A stretch of 64,000 nt of DNA, from NCBI GenBank assembly GCA_017433295.1, contig JAFRHL010000037.1:94900-158899 (forward strand). Direction: 5' to 3'. Below the pieces are notes generated by a model. The model ran no database searches and was not told where the DNA came from. It saw only the letters and a program-made list of their open reading frames with translations. Positions 1-8,173 of the stretch are shown one piece after another. This DNA comes from Eubacterium sp. Lineage in GTDB: Bacteria > Bacillota > Clostridia > Lachnospirales > Lachnospiraceae. Position 1 is the first letter of the stretch. Each line of letters begins with the position of its first letter. Position numbers and translations under genes: made by a program.

Positions 1-193
1 GGACTTAGTACACCTTAACTGTACCATAAATCACTGAGGAGTTGTTTTATTTTCTGACAATAGATAATGTTTATTTAAGCCAGTTTTAGTGTTTTGCAAA
101 CACCTAAATACGGAATGCGCATTGAAAGGAGGAATTACAAGAGAGAAAAGGACGATTGGAACTTATAAGAATCAGTATTCAAGGAGGTACAGT

Positions 194-3100
194 ATGCACA
201 GATATTACAAAGTGGTAATTACGGCGCTTCTTTCTTTAATCATGCTGTTCGGATATGCTTCCTTTCCTTCAGAAGGGGGAGAAGTATATGCGGCAGCAAA
301 GAAAGTGATGGCGGATAAAGTTACTTTGAATCACGCAAATTACACACTGAAAAAGGGTAAGGTTATCCAGTTGAAGGCGAAAGTCTTCCCTGTAAAAGCA
401 GCTAAGAACGCCAAGCTGGTATGGAAGTCTGGTAACAAGAAGGTTGCCTTAGTATCGGCAAAGGGGAAGGTCAAAGCTCTGAAAAATGGTAAGACCAAGA
501 TTACCGTTTCAGTAAAAGGAACAAAGAAAAAAGCTTCCTGCATGATTTATGTGGGTACTCCGCTTAAGCAAGTGAAGCTGAATAAAACATCTCTAACGCT
601 TGAAGTGGGCGAGAGTTTCACACTGAAGCCTGCCTACACTCCAAAGAAATCGACGCTGAAAGGTGTCAAATATACGAGTAGCAATGAGAAAGTCGCTACA
701 GTGACAGCAAAAGGTGTCATTAAAGCGGTTGAAGCGGGCAAGACTGTCATTACAGTCAAGCCTAAGGACGAAGCTGCAAAAGCAGTAAAATGTACCGTTA
801 CTGTTAAGGCAAAGACAATAGAAAAGCCGGAACCTGCGAAAGAGGATGAAACTAAAAAAGTGGTTAGTACTTTGGATTGGACTGGCGACAATGCAGATCT
901 TAAGAGTCTTCTTGACAGTGAAACGAAGAAACTTGAGATCAAAGCGGATCCTAAGGAGGCAGTAGATAAGGTTCTTTGGGAATCTTCGGACAAAGCATTG
1001 ACGGTCTCCCAGGATGGTACACTGACACCGAAATCCGGCACAAACGGAACATTTATTATCACAGTTTCTGTAACGGATAAAGCCGGCAATGTCAAAAAAC
1101 TGACCAAAGAAATTAAAGTTACATGCACAGAGGCGACAGTCGGGACGGAAGAGGCTGTAAAGAAGGCTCTTCAGAACGAGAATCTTTGTAAACTCACGAT
1201 CAGCACAAATGAGAATGTGAATATCAATATTCCTGAGGGAGAATATCCCGATGTCGACCTTGTCATCGATATGCCGAAAGGTCACGTTGAGAATCACGCA
1301 AATTTTAAAAGCGTGACGGTCAAGTCGATTAGTGGATCTACGTATGTGGAATATGCTCTCGGCAATACGATCATCTTCATTGCAGACAACGGGCGCATTC
1401 AGATTGCGACCGGTGCAAATGCTGTTGTCATCATCGAGCAGGGGGCAGGCAATTTAGATCTTGTAAACGATGGTAACATTTCTGCTCTCAATATTGAGAC
1501 GAAGGTTACCATCAATATCAGCGGTGAGTCGAATAATGACATTAAGACCACGGTGGATGAGGCGGCAGCTGCATCAAAGATTGTCACGTCGATCGAACTC
1601 GATATGATTGTGAAGTCGAAGGTTGAACTGGAAGTAAGGGGCGGTGCTGAGCGTACCACTGTAGTTGCTGTGAACCCGGATACGGCTCCTGATGTTAGCG
1701 GGCTTGGAGTGGTCCGTGTCACATATTCTGACGGAACGAAAACAGAGGACTATATCGTTGCAAAGAATGATGGATCTGCTGCAGAGGATAACAGTGTAAT
1801 CATAAATGGCAAGGTGCTCGATACGAATGGTCAGCCTTTACCAGGAGTAGAGATCGCATTGATTCTTTATAATGGTGAGATGTCAGTCGCTGAGGCAGAA
1901 AACAATGCCAATACCGATAGAAAAGTCACCTCATCAAATACAGGTGTTTATAGTATCGAAAATGTGCCAGCCGGCAACTATTATCTGCTCGCACGGTGCG
2001 TTGGATATGTCTCTTCTTTGACAAAAGTAAACATCGAGGGGAATACGTCACAGGAGCACACTGTCTCAGATATCCGGATGATTCAAAAGACCGACGAAGT
2101 AAAAACTGGAAGTCTTAGTGGAAAACTGATTGATGCTGTGTCAGGGAATCCTGCTGTATCCGAACTGACCGTTCTGATTCGCACAGGATCAAATAATGTG
2201 ACCGGCACCGCTTTCAAGGAGACAAGTACAGATAATGCAGGTAATTACACATTTGAGAAGTTGCCCTATGGTCAATACACTGTGCAGGTTCTTGACAAAA
2301 GAGGTGATGAGGAGTTGCTGTATGCCACAGCTTCATTCGGAGTCACCGTTTCACAGGAAAATGTAATAGCACCAGAAACAGGTCTTTCACCAGTTGTGAG
2401 TTCCGACCAGGTGCGATTTGTCCTGAGTTGGGGAAATGAGGCGAGCGGAGCTTCCTCAGACCTTGATTCGCATCTCGTGGGACCATCAGCCAACGGCAAA
2501 TTCAGATTCCACACATGGTATAGTGATAAGAAATATTATGAAGGAGATATCCTCCAGGCTGATCTCGACCTGGATGACACTGAATGGGAGGGACCGGAGA
2601 CAACCACTATCCGTATCAAGGCACCCGGAGTATATAGTTTTTATGTGCATGATTACACCAACCGTGGAAATAATAAGAGTACACAGATGGCGGCTTCTTC
2701 CGCAGTAGTCAATGTGTATTCAGGTACCAAGACAATTGGGACATTTACCATGCCCAATAAAGCGGGTGTACTCTGGTATGTTTGTGATTTCGATGCCAGA
2801 TCCAATAAAATCATTCCCAGGAATGAGATCAAGTTAATGAGTGGCAAAGAGGATGATATCGGACTCAGTGATGAAGATATCCTTAACCGGGCCATCACAA
2901 GGCTTGAGGACCTCGTGGAAGAGGCTGAAGGGATTTGGAATTGTCTGAGCGATGGTGCTTACAAGACGGAAGGTAAAGGCCTTATCGATACTGCGAAGGC
3001 TACTCTGAATAATAGAGATTTGGCGACGATCACTGACTCTTATGATGCATTATCTGATTGGGTTAATAAGACCAGGAATGCATTAAGTATTGACAACGTA

Positions 3101-4525
3101 TATACAGGCTCTGGAGAAGAAGATAATATTATCACCGACTATGACACGAATTCTGTTTGGGACGATGATGACACGAGTGTATTGTATAAGGTCCTTTACC
3201 TGAAGGGAACACAAGCACAGCTCCCGGATGATCTGCATATTGTATTTAGAAATGAAGAAGCGGAATATACGATCGACGGATCTGACCGGACGGGATTTGA
3301 TAAGATGGTCAGAGCCTCCTTTGGAGGAAAGGTGGAGACATATTACATCAGCTATGGAGTTGATGAGGAATACCTGCTTGGAATAGGAGAAGTCAGAGCC
3401 ACCGTTGCAGCCCAGTCAGAAGATGAAGGAGACATCAACCAGGTTACCAGCTGGTGGACCAGCAGTAAATGGATCGGAGAAGGGGAAGACGAAACCCAGA
3501 TCCACACGCTCGAAGTCGAGGGAATGACAGCAGACATTCCGGAGCAGTTAGAGGTGACCGCCGCAAGAGAAGGAGCGACAGCAGAACTGAAAGCGTCAGA
3601 CCGGGATGGATATGACAAGATGGCAGTTGTGACAAACGGCAATCTAAGCAGGAACTACTATGTCAACTATAGGGCTGATGAGGGATACCTGCTTGGAATA
3701 GGAGAAGTCAGAGCCACCGTTGCAGCCCAGTCAGAAGATGAAGGAGACATCAACCAGGTTACCAGCTGGTGGACTAACAGTGAATGGATAGGAGAAGGGG
3801 AAGACGAAACCCAGATCCACACGCTCGAAGTCGAGGGAATGACGGCAGACATTCCTGAGCAGTTAGAGGTGACCGCCGCAAGAGAAGGAGCGACAGCGGA
3901 ACTGAAAGCGTCAGACCGGGATGGATATGACAAGATGGCAGTTGTGACAAACGGCAATCTAAGCAGGAACTACTATGTTAAGTATTGCGCCGATCCTAAC
4001 TATATGGCTGATTACGAAGATCAGGATAATTCGCCAGAAGACCTGGCCAATCCGTCAGAAGATCCAGAAGACCTGGCCAATCCGTCAGAAGATCCAGAAG
4101 ACCCGGCTAATCCGTCAGAAGATCCAGAAGATCAAAGGGATCTTTTAGAAGAGGCTGAAGATCTGGGAACGATAGAGTCAATCGATTGTGAGGGTATCGA
4201 GGTTCCTTCAGGAGGTATTGCATTTAAGTTCTATCCCAAGACGACTGCAACTTATCGACTCTCTAGTAGCGGAGTTGAAGATTGTGTTGGTGAATTATAT
4301 GATAGCAACAGAAACTTGATTAATCAAAATAATGGGGAGAATTTTGAAATCATTCAAGAATTGAACATCAATGAAGAATACTTCATTTTGATGCGAGCTT
4401 CTGATAGCGAGGCACCTTTAACAGCTGATCTCCATATCGCTTTATATGAGACTCCTGATGATTCCCTAGAAGATCCTGCGGAAGTTCTCTCAGAAGATCC
4501 GAAAGAACCAGCAGATGAGGGTTAA
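194..4525 (+). CDS. Large secreted Ig-like (BIG2) repeat surface protein
   Basis: A protein of about 1443 residues with an N-terminal signal peptide (roughly residues 1-34, hydrophobic core followed by AAA). I chose the ATG at 194 because AAGGAGG sits 7 nt upstream; an open frame reaches back to 89 but has no signal-peptide logic. Visible modules: two bacterial Ig-like type 2 domains (about 40-210), two carboxypeptidase-regulatory-like beta domains (about 535-735, GKVLDTNGQPLPG type), a YfaP/DUF2135-like stretch (about 735-870), then two nearly identical 105-residue units preceded by a diverged third, and a Pro/Glu/Asp-rich tail with a ten-residue tandem repeat. No LPXTG motif or transmembrane tail is seen, so how it stays on the surface is unclear. 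Adhesion or cell-surface display is an inference from the domain types. Base usage looks different from the housekeeping genes, which suggests an accessory gene. Confidence 0.8.
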   Translation: MHRYYKVVITALLSLIMLFGYASFPSEGGEVYAAAKKVMADKVTLNHANYTLKKGKVIQLKAKVFPVKAAKNAKLVWKSGNKKVALVSAKGKVKALKNGKTKITVSVKGTKKKASCMIYVGTPLKQVKLNKTSLTLEVGESFTLKPAYTPKKSTLKGVKYTSSNEKVATVTAKGVIKAVEAGKTVITVKPKDEAAKAVKCTVTVKAKTIEKPEPAKEDETKKVVSTLDWTGDNADLKSLLDSETKKLEIKADPKEAVDKVLWESSDKALTVSQDGTLTPKSGTNGTFIITVSVTDKAGNVKKLTKEIKVTCTEATVGTEEAVKKALQNENLCKLTISTNENVNINIPEGEYPDVDLVIDMPKGHVENHANFKSVTVKSISGSTYVEYALGNTIIFIADNGRIQIATGANAVVIIEQGAGNLDLVNDGNISALNIETKVTINISGESNNDIKTTVDEAAAASKIVTSIELDMIVKSKVELEVRGGAERTTVVAVNPDTAPDVSGLGVVRVTYSDGTKTEDYIVAKNDGSAAEDNSVIINGKVLDTNGQPLPGVEIALILYNGEMSVAEAENNANTDRKVTSSNTGVYSIENVPAGNYYLLARCVGYVSSLTKVNIEGNTSQEHTVSDIRMIQKTDEVKTGSLSGKLIDAVSGNPAVSELTVLIRTGSNNVTGTAFKETSTDNAGNYTFEKLPYGQYTVQVLDKRGDEELLYATASFGVTVSQENVIAPETGLSPVVSSDQVRFVLSWGNEASGASSDLDSHLVGPSANGKFRFHTWYSDKKYYEGDILQADLDLDDTEWEGPETTTIRIKAPGVYSFYVHDYTNRGNNKSTQMAASSAVVNVYSGTKTIGTFTMPNKAGVLWYVCDFDARSNKIIPRNEIKLMSGKEDDIGLSDEDILNRAITRLEDLVEEAEGIWNCLSDGAYKTEGKGLIDTAKATLNNRDLATITDSYDALSDWVNKTRNALSIDNVYTGSGEEDNIITDYDTNSVWDDDDTSVLYKVLYLKGTQAQLPDDLHIVFRNEEAEYTIDGSDRTGFDKMVRASFGGKVETYYISYGVDEEYLLGIGEVRATVAAQSEDEGDINQVTSWWTSSKWIGEGEDETQIHTLEVEGMTADIPEQLEVTAAREGATAELKASDRDGYDKMAVVTNGNLSRNYYVNYRADEGYLLGIGEVRATVAAQSEDEGDINQVTSWWTNSEWIGEGEDETQIHTLEVEGMTADIPEQLEVTAAREGATAELKASDRDGYDKMAVVTNGNLSRNYYVKYCADPNYMADYEDQDNSPEDLANPSEDPEDLANPSEDPEDPANPSEDPEDQRDLLEEAEDLGTIESIDCEGIEVPSGGIAFKFYPKTTATYRLSSSGVEDCVGELYDSNRNLINQNNGENFEIIQELNINEEYFILMRASDSEAPLTADLHIALYETPDDSLEDPAEVLSEDPKEPADEG
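3361..3990 (+). repeat. Two tandem 315-bp in-frame copies inside the surface protein gene
   Basis: The copies start at 3361 (TGATGAGGAATACC) and 3676 (TGATGAGGGATACC) with a period of exactly 315 bp, which is 105 codons. They differ at only a few positions, so the duplication is recent or is kept uniform by recombination. Residues about 1000-1055 just upstream are a diverged partial third copy: they share a D-R-x-G-[FY]-D-K-M motif and the [YN]Y[IV]xY strand. Confidence 0.95.
4041..4130 (+). repeat. Three 30-bp tandem repeats, acidic Pro/Ser tail
   Basis: Three consecutive 30-bp units, each opening with ACC[TC]GGC[CT]AA, encode the ten-residue motif DLANPSEDPE or a close variant. It looks like a flexible acidic linker between the 105-residue units and the last beta-rich stretch. 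Confidence 0.95.
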
Positions 4526-4883
4526 CAGCTTGAGGTTTTAGAAGTATACGCTCTTCTAAACTATTTCCGTGCTGACGTGAATGAATGCTGGTACTGGTAT
4601 GAAGACAACGAGACGAAAACAGAAGTCAGAAATCTTGAGGCTCTCGCATATGATGCGTATTTTTAAGAAACTGCGAAGCTTCGAGCTCAGGAAGCTAAAT
4701 TCAGTATCGATTTGCGACAACACATAATGGAATACTCAGCATTCGGTCATCGCATCGGATGCTGAGTATGGGTATCATTCAATCTCAGACGCAGGAATCT
4801 CGTGATCTTCAGTCATGAGAGGAATACGCAAAGTTCGCTTCTCTCTGATGTGGGACACAAACCCGCGTCTGAGCCCCCGCCTC

Positions 4884-4914
4884 GCGCGAAATCGTCGAGG
4901 CAATTTCGATTGAT
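4884..4914 (+). repeat. Dispersed TTTCGATTGAT element, copy 1
   Basis: GCGCGAAATCG ... CAATTTCGATTGAT; the two halves can pair imperfectly (CGAAATCG with CAATTTCG). It matches the elements near 29476, 31565, 53444, 57019 and 59034. A CTCAGACGC / GCGTCTGAG pair flanks it upstream. Confidence 0.7.
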
Positions 4915-4992
4915 AAATGAGGCATAGTCATAAATGGATAAGTTTTATGCTGATATTCTGATGCATGGTAACTATTATGACCCGCACATTGT

Positions 4993-5032
4993 CCCATGGA
5001 GAGATTTCCTTCTCTCCATGGGATTATTTTTC
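4993..5032 (+). terminator. Rho-independent terminator-like hairpin
   Basis: CCCATGGAGA ... TCTCCATGGG forms a strong stem (4993-5022) followed by ATTATTTTT. It reads as a plus-strand terminator, but no gene of normal size ends just before it. Confidence 0.6.
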
Positions 5033-5141
5033 CCTCCAGCCTGACCCTGACAGGGATTCCACCTTGATTCCAAATCAGCCAGGCTGTATAATTCAGGTAA
5101 GTAGGAAGGAATCCTATAAATGAAGAGAACAGGACAAAAGA

Positions 5142-5771
5142 ATGATGAAAACCAGACAGGAAGCATTAGCATACGGACTTTCCTTTCCGGATACCCGGCA
5201 GGATGCCCCATTTCATGATGAAAACTGGCAGCTTGTCCGATATAACGGGAATAATAAGGCTTTTCTCTGGACCTATGAGAAGGACGGCTTTATCAATCTG
5301 AATGTCAAGACGGACCCGGATAAGGCATGGTTCTGGAGAGACATCTACAAGTCAGTTATACCGGGGTATCACCAGAATAAGAGACACTGGAACACCATTA
5401 TCCTTGACGGGACTGTGCCCGATAAAGACGTGAAAATGATGATTGCCGAGAGTTATGACCTGATCAGCGACAGTCCTTCAAAACGAATCTATGAAGCAGT
5501 AAAAAAGATACCATATGGTCACGTCGCCACCTACGGACAGGTGGCAGCCCTGGCCGGTGACAGGAAAATGGCCCGGGCAGTGGGAAACGCCCTGCATAAA
5601 AATCCAGATCCCGAGCATATCCCCTGTTATCGGGTGGTGAATGCAAAGGGAGAGCTTGCCGGAGCATTTGCTTTTGGAGGCGCAGGCGTCCAGGCCGGAT
5701 TACTGGAGGCCGAGGGAATTGAAGTAAAAAACGGAAAGGTGGATCTGGACAGGTACCAGTGGAAGGAATGA
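5142..5771 (+). CDS. MmcQ/YjbR - MGMT-like fusion protein
   Basis: A 209-residue fusion. Residues about 1-110 are an MmcQ/YjbR (DUF419) fold, with a GYHxNKRHWNTI-type segment. Residues about 112-200 are the DNA-binding domain of O6-methylguanine-DNA methyltransferases. The acceptor Cys is present (Cys162, in P-C-Y-R-V-V), but the His that normally follows it is Tyr. Alkyltransferase-like proteins replace the Cys, so this protein keeps the residue needed for alkyl acceptance, though activity with Cys-Tyr is not certain. ATG codons at 5142 and 5145 are both possible starts; the Shine-Dalgarno is weak (AGGAC). The gene ends inside an 18-bp tandem duplication that leads into the next gene. Probable role: alkyl-lesion recognition or repair. 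Confidence 0.8.
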   Translation: MMKTRQEALAYGLSFPDTRQDAPFHDENWQLVRYNGNNKAFLWTYEKDGFINLNVKTDPDKAWFWRDIYKSVIPGYHQNKRHWNTIILDGTVPDKDVKMMIAESYDLISDSPSKRIYEAVKKIPYGHVATYGQVAALAGDRKMARAVGNALHKNPDPEHIPCYRVVNAKGELAGAFAFGGAGVQAGLLEAEGIEVKNGKVDLDRYQWKE

Positions 5772-5788
5772 TACCAGTGGAAGGAATT
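5754..5788 (+). repeat. 18-bp tandem duplication at a gene junction
   Basis: TACCAGTGGAAGGAATGA at 5754-5771 is followed at once by a second copy (TACCAGTGGAAGGAAT, 5772-5787). The first copy supplies the last codons and stop of the upstream gene; the second supplies the only purine-rich ribosome-binding stretch ahead of the acetyltransferase ATG at 5789. Confidence 0.9.
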
Positions 5789-6313
5789 ATGAATATCAGA
5801 AAAGCAGATAAAGATGATCTGGACCAGATCATCAGAATATATGAGCACATCCATGATGAGGAGGAGTCGGGAAATGTATCCATCGGATGGATCAGGGATG
5901 TTTATCCGACAAAAGGAACAGCTGAAGAATCCCTGAAAAGGGGAGACCTTTTTGTGTTGGAGGAGAACGGCCGCATCCTCGCCGCCGCAATCATTAACCG
6001 GATACAGGTTCCCGAATACCGGTATGCCGGCTGGAAACACGAGGCAGGGGAAGACGAGGCCATGATACTTCATACCCTGGTTGTGGATCCCCGGCAGAGC
6101 GCAAGGGGATATGGGAAGGCATTTGTTTTCTTTTATGAAGACTATGCCGGCAGGCAGGGCTGTCATGAATTGCGTATGGATACTAATGCTACTAATATAA
6201 GAGCCAGAAAGATGTATCAGAGGCTTGGCTATGAAGAAGTCGGTATTGTTCCCTGTATATTTAATGGGATTCCCGATGTAAAGCTTGTTTGTCTGGAGAA
6301 ATACCTGGGTTGA
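5789..6313 (+). CDS. GNAT family N-acetyltransferase
   Basis: A 174-residue single-domain GNAT protein. Motif A, the acetyl-CoA pyrophosphate loop, is visible as L-V-V-D-P-R-Q-S-A-R-G-Y-G-K (about residues 91-105). A typical motif B follows (N-I-R-A-R-K-M-Y-Q-R-L-G-Y). I prefer the ATG at 5789 (MNIRKAD) over the in-frame ATG at 5759, because family proteins begin this way and the earlier start would overlap the upstream gene. The acceptor substrate cannot be read from the sequence. It is probably co-transcribed with the fusion protein before it, and a strong hairpin follows. Confidence 0.82.
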   Translation: MNIRKADKDDLDQIIRIYEHIHDEEESGNVSIGWIRDVYPTKGTAEESLKRGDLFVLEENGRILAAAIINRIQVPEYRYAGWKHEAGEDEAMILHTLVVDPRQSARGYGKAFVFFYEDYAGRQGCHELRMDTNATNIRARKMYQRLGYEEVGIVPCIFNGIPDVKLVCLEKYLG

Positions 6314-6342
6314 GTTAAATAGTAGTCGAGAAGTAGAAAAGT

Positions 6343-6374
6343 GGAGCCGTGCCAATGTGATTTGGAACGGCTCC
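6343..6374. terminator. Convergent terminator hairpin
   Basis: GGAGCCGTGCCAA / TTGGAACGGCTCC form a 13-nt near-perfect stem with a small loop between the plus-strand acetyltransferase and the minus-strand alcohol dehydrogenase. It could serve both genes; the T-runs are weak. Confidence 0.6.
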
Positions 6375-6394
6375 GCATTGCGTTGTAATATATT

Positions 6395-7498
6395 CTATTC
6401 CACTACAAGTGATTTTGTAAGGATTCGTATTAATCCATCCCGTCCTATCTCAAAGGGATAAGTTGCGAGCTTTCCTGCATTTGCAGCCATTTTTTCAGCA
6501 ATGTCTGTAAGCTTTCCGGCTTCAATGGACTGCGGACCCAGCAGGTCTTTAAGCAGGGCACCGAATTCATCCGTTCCGGGAAGTCCAAGCAGGGAAAGGA
6601 TCCTGTTTACGTCTTCCGGTTTATTCTTTGCATATTCTTCCATATAAGCTGCCAGAGTCAGGCCGCAGGCCCGTCCATGGGGAACATCATAGGTCAGAGT
6701 GATCGGATAGCTCAGTGCGTGTGGCAGGGAGGTTCCGGTCTGGGCGATGGCCATGCCGGCCACAGTGGATGTCAGCATGAGATGTTCATATGCTATCTCG
6801 TCCGCTTCTTTCTCCCCCCGCAGGTAAGGAATTACACCTGCCCAGAGCTTGATGCCATATTCCGAAAACATCTGATTATAAATATTTGATTTGCGGTGCA
6901 GGCGGCTTTCCACCAGGTGGGCCAGGGCATCCACAGCAGTATTGATCAGGAGCTTCCTGCTGGCGGATGCCAGATATTTGCCATCCACCAGGGCCAGTCT
7001 GGGATAGATGTTGTAGCTGATACTTCCTTTAGCTCCGATGGCATGCCTGGTAAGAACGGCATTGGGAGTAACCTCGGAACCTGTACCACAGGTGGTGGGT
7101 ACAGCCGCAAAAGGCAGTGGAGCCGCGAGATCTTTTTTCTTATAGAGACATTCTTCTGTCTCAGCGGGGTTGGCCACCAGCAAGGCGATGGCTTTGCCCG
7201 CATCCAAAGGAGACCCGCCTCCGATTCCGATAACAAAATCAACCTGTTCATCTATTCCGGTTTTTGCCGCTCTGGCAACTGTTTCTGTGGAAGGATTCTC
7301 CTCTATTTCATTGAATATTACATAGGGTACGGACGCTTCAGCAAGAACTGCAGTGACATCATCCAGAGAACCGTTGGCAGCCGCCGAATGTCTGCCGGTG
7401 ATAATGAAAGCCTTTGTTCCCAGGGAAGTCAGTTCCTGTTTGTGTGATTTGACACAATCCTTTTCTATATATACGTTTGTAGGGGCGAAAAATCGCAT
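6395..7498 (-). CDS. Iron-containing alcohol dehydrogenase
   Basis: A 367-residue group III (iron-dependent) alcohol dehydrogenase, the usual length. The NAD-binding G-G-G-S-P-L-D-A-G-K motif lies at about residues 93-102. The metal ligands are visible in AVDALAHLVES (Asp and His), SLPHALSYP (His) and DVPHGRACGL (His). The start is set by GAAAGGAG about 8 nt upstream of the ATG. It probably reduces an aldehyde to an alcohol, or the reverse, with NAD(P)H during fermentation; the substrate is unknown. It stands alone, with a convergent acetyltransferase on one side and a 675-bp spacer upstream. Confidence 0.88.
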   Translation of the reverse strand: MRFFAPTNVYIEKDCVKSHKQELTSLGTKAFIITGRHSAAANGSLDDVTAVLAEASVPYVIFNEIEENPSTETVARAAKTGIDEQVDFVIGIGGGSPLDAGKAIALLVANPAETEECLYKKKDLAAPLPFAAVPTTCGTGSEVTPNAVLTRHAIGAKGSISYNIYPRLALVDGKYLASASRKLLINTAVDALAHLVESRLHRKSNIYNQMFSEYGIKLWAGVIPYLRGEKEADEIAYEHLMLTSTVAGMAIAQTGTSLPHALSYPITLTYDVPHGRACGLTLAAYMEEYAKNKPEDVNRILSLLGLPGTDEFGALLKDLLGPQSIEAGKLTDIAEKMAANAGKLATYPFEIGRDGLIRILTKSLVVE

Positions 7499-7839
7499 AT
7501 TAAATACTCCTTTCTTATATTGTAAATGTTAGGTTGTGGGGCTGTGTTTTGTATGGTCCGTCTCTTCTGATGTTTACTGGAAGTAAAGGAAACCCATCCC
7601 GATTTTCCCATTTTGGTAAACAGGGGTAAATATGGTTCATGTGGTTCGTAAATTCCGGATGCAGGCAGATATATTTATAAGTTTGCTGATTTTATCTGCC
7701 CAAAGCCAGAATTATGAGTAAACCTTACGGATAAAAAAGGATAATTAGTAATTATATCTGCTATGATTCATTATCTTTTTCCAGATGCTTACAAAAATGA
7801 AAAAATCGGTCTGGGTTTCCCTGTGACAGCCGATAAACA

Positions 7840-7968
7840 GCAGAGAACGAGGGGGACTATGTCTGAAAGTGACTTTGCACCGCAGGAAATCACGGACAAA
7901 AAATGCCAAATAACTCCAATTTCCGAGGAGGAACGGAACTTGCAGCCATAGTCCCCCTCGTTCTCTGC
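7840..7968. repeat. Long palindromic intergenic element (22-nt perfect arms)
   Basis: The arms at 7840-7861 (GCAGAGAACGAGGGGGACTA plus TG) and 7947-7968 are perfect reverse complements over 22 nt and are separated by 85 nt. Pairing continues imperfectly outside the arms (CCGATAAACA with GTCTATCCGG). The architecture suggests a MITE-like or REP-like mobile element or a large RNA hairpin. The arm composition resembles the element inside ftsH (GAGAACCGTCCCCT) but is not the same. Confidence 0.85.
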
Positions 7969-8101
7969 GTCTATCCGGTCAAACAAACACACCCCCACAA
8001 ACCAACATTTAGTAAACAGCCGATACAAATTAAGTATATCTTTTTTCTCCCTTTATGTAAACAGCACCTGTGAATATTTTGTTACTTACTGTATTTTCCA
8101 C

Positions 8102-8129
8102 TTGAAGTCTTACACTTTTGTGTTATGAT
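8102..8129 (+). promoter_or_regulatory. Sigma-A-type promoter of rpe
   Basis: TTGAAG (8102-8107), a 16-bp spacer, then TATGAT (8124-8129). Transcription would start near 8136, about 40 nt before the rpe start. Confidence 0.6.
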
Positions 8130-8173
8130 ATTAAAGCGAAAGTGTCTGAAATTATAGAAAGATTAAGGAGAAT

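Larger units (their letters stand above)
4526..5141. other. Gene-poor spacer: in-frame tail, hairpin, dispersed repeat, terminator
   Basis: No convincing gene. The reading frame of the surface protein continues after its TAA for 46 sense codons to a second TAA at 4664-4666. An 11-nt perfect inverted repeat (4732-4742 and 4759-4769, ATACTCAGCAT / ATGCTGAGTAT) has no T-run behind it. A copy of the TTTCGATTGAT-type dispersed repeat lies at 4884-4914. A terminator-like hairpin follows at 4993-5032, although no clear gene is upstream of it, so a small RNA or a decayed gene between about 4780 and 4990 is possible. Confidence 0.5.
7499..8173. other. 675-bp intergenic region with a long palindromic element
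   Basis: No real gene. The region holds the palindrome at 7830-7975 and the rpe promoter at 8102-8129. AATTAGTAATTATATCTGC at 7743-7761 recurs exactly at 39832-39850. A 62-codon open frame at 7763-7951 is produced by the palindrome and has no homology or coding look. Confidence 0.7.

Noticed and set aside
593-1297. Long antisense open frame in the surface protein gene
   Set aside because: A shadow of the real gene; Cys- and Arg-rich composition unlike a real protein.
3361-4130. CRISPR-like array
   Set aside because: The repeats are long, adjacent and in frame within a coding sequence, with no spacers or cas genes.
4934-5044. 36-codon open frame (MDKFYADILM start)
   Set aside because: Weak ribosome-binding site, and its second half is the terminator-like hairpin; no sign of coding.
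7763-7951. 62-codon open frame in the adh-rpe spacer
   Set aside because: It is made by the palindrome; no ribosome-binding site and no protein-like pattern.
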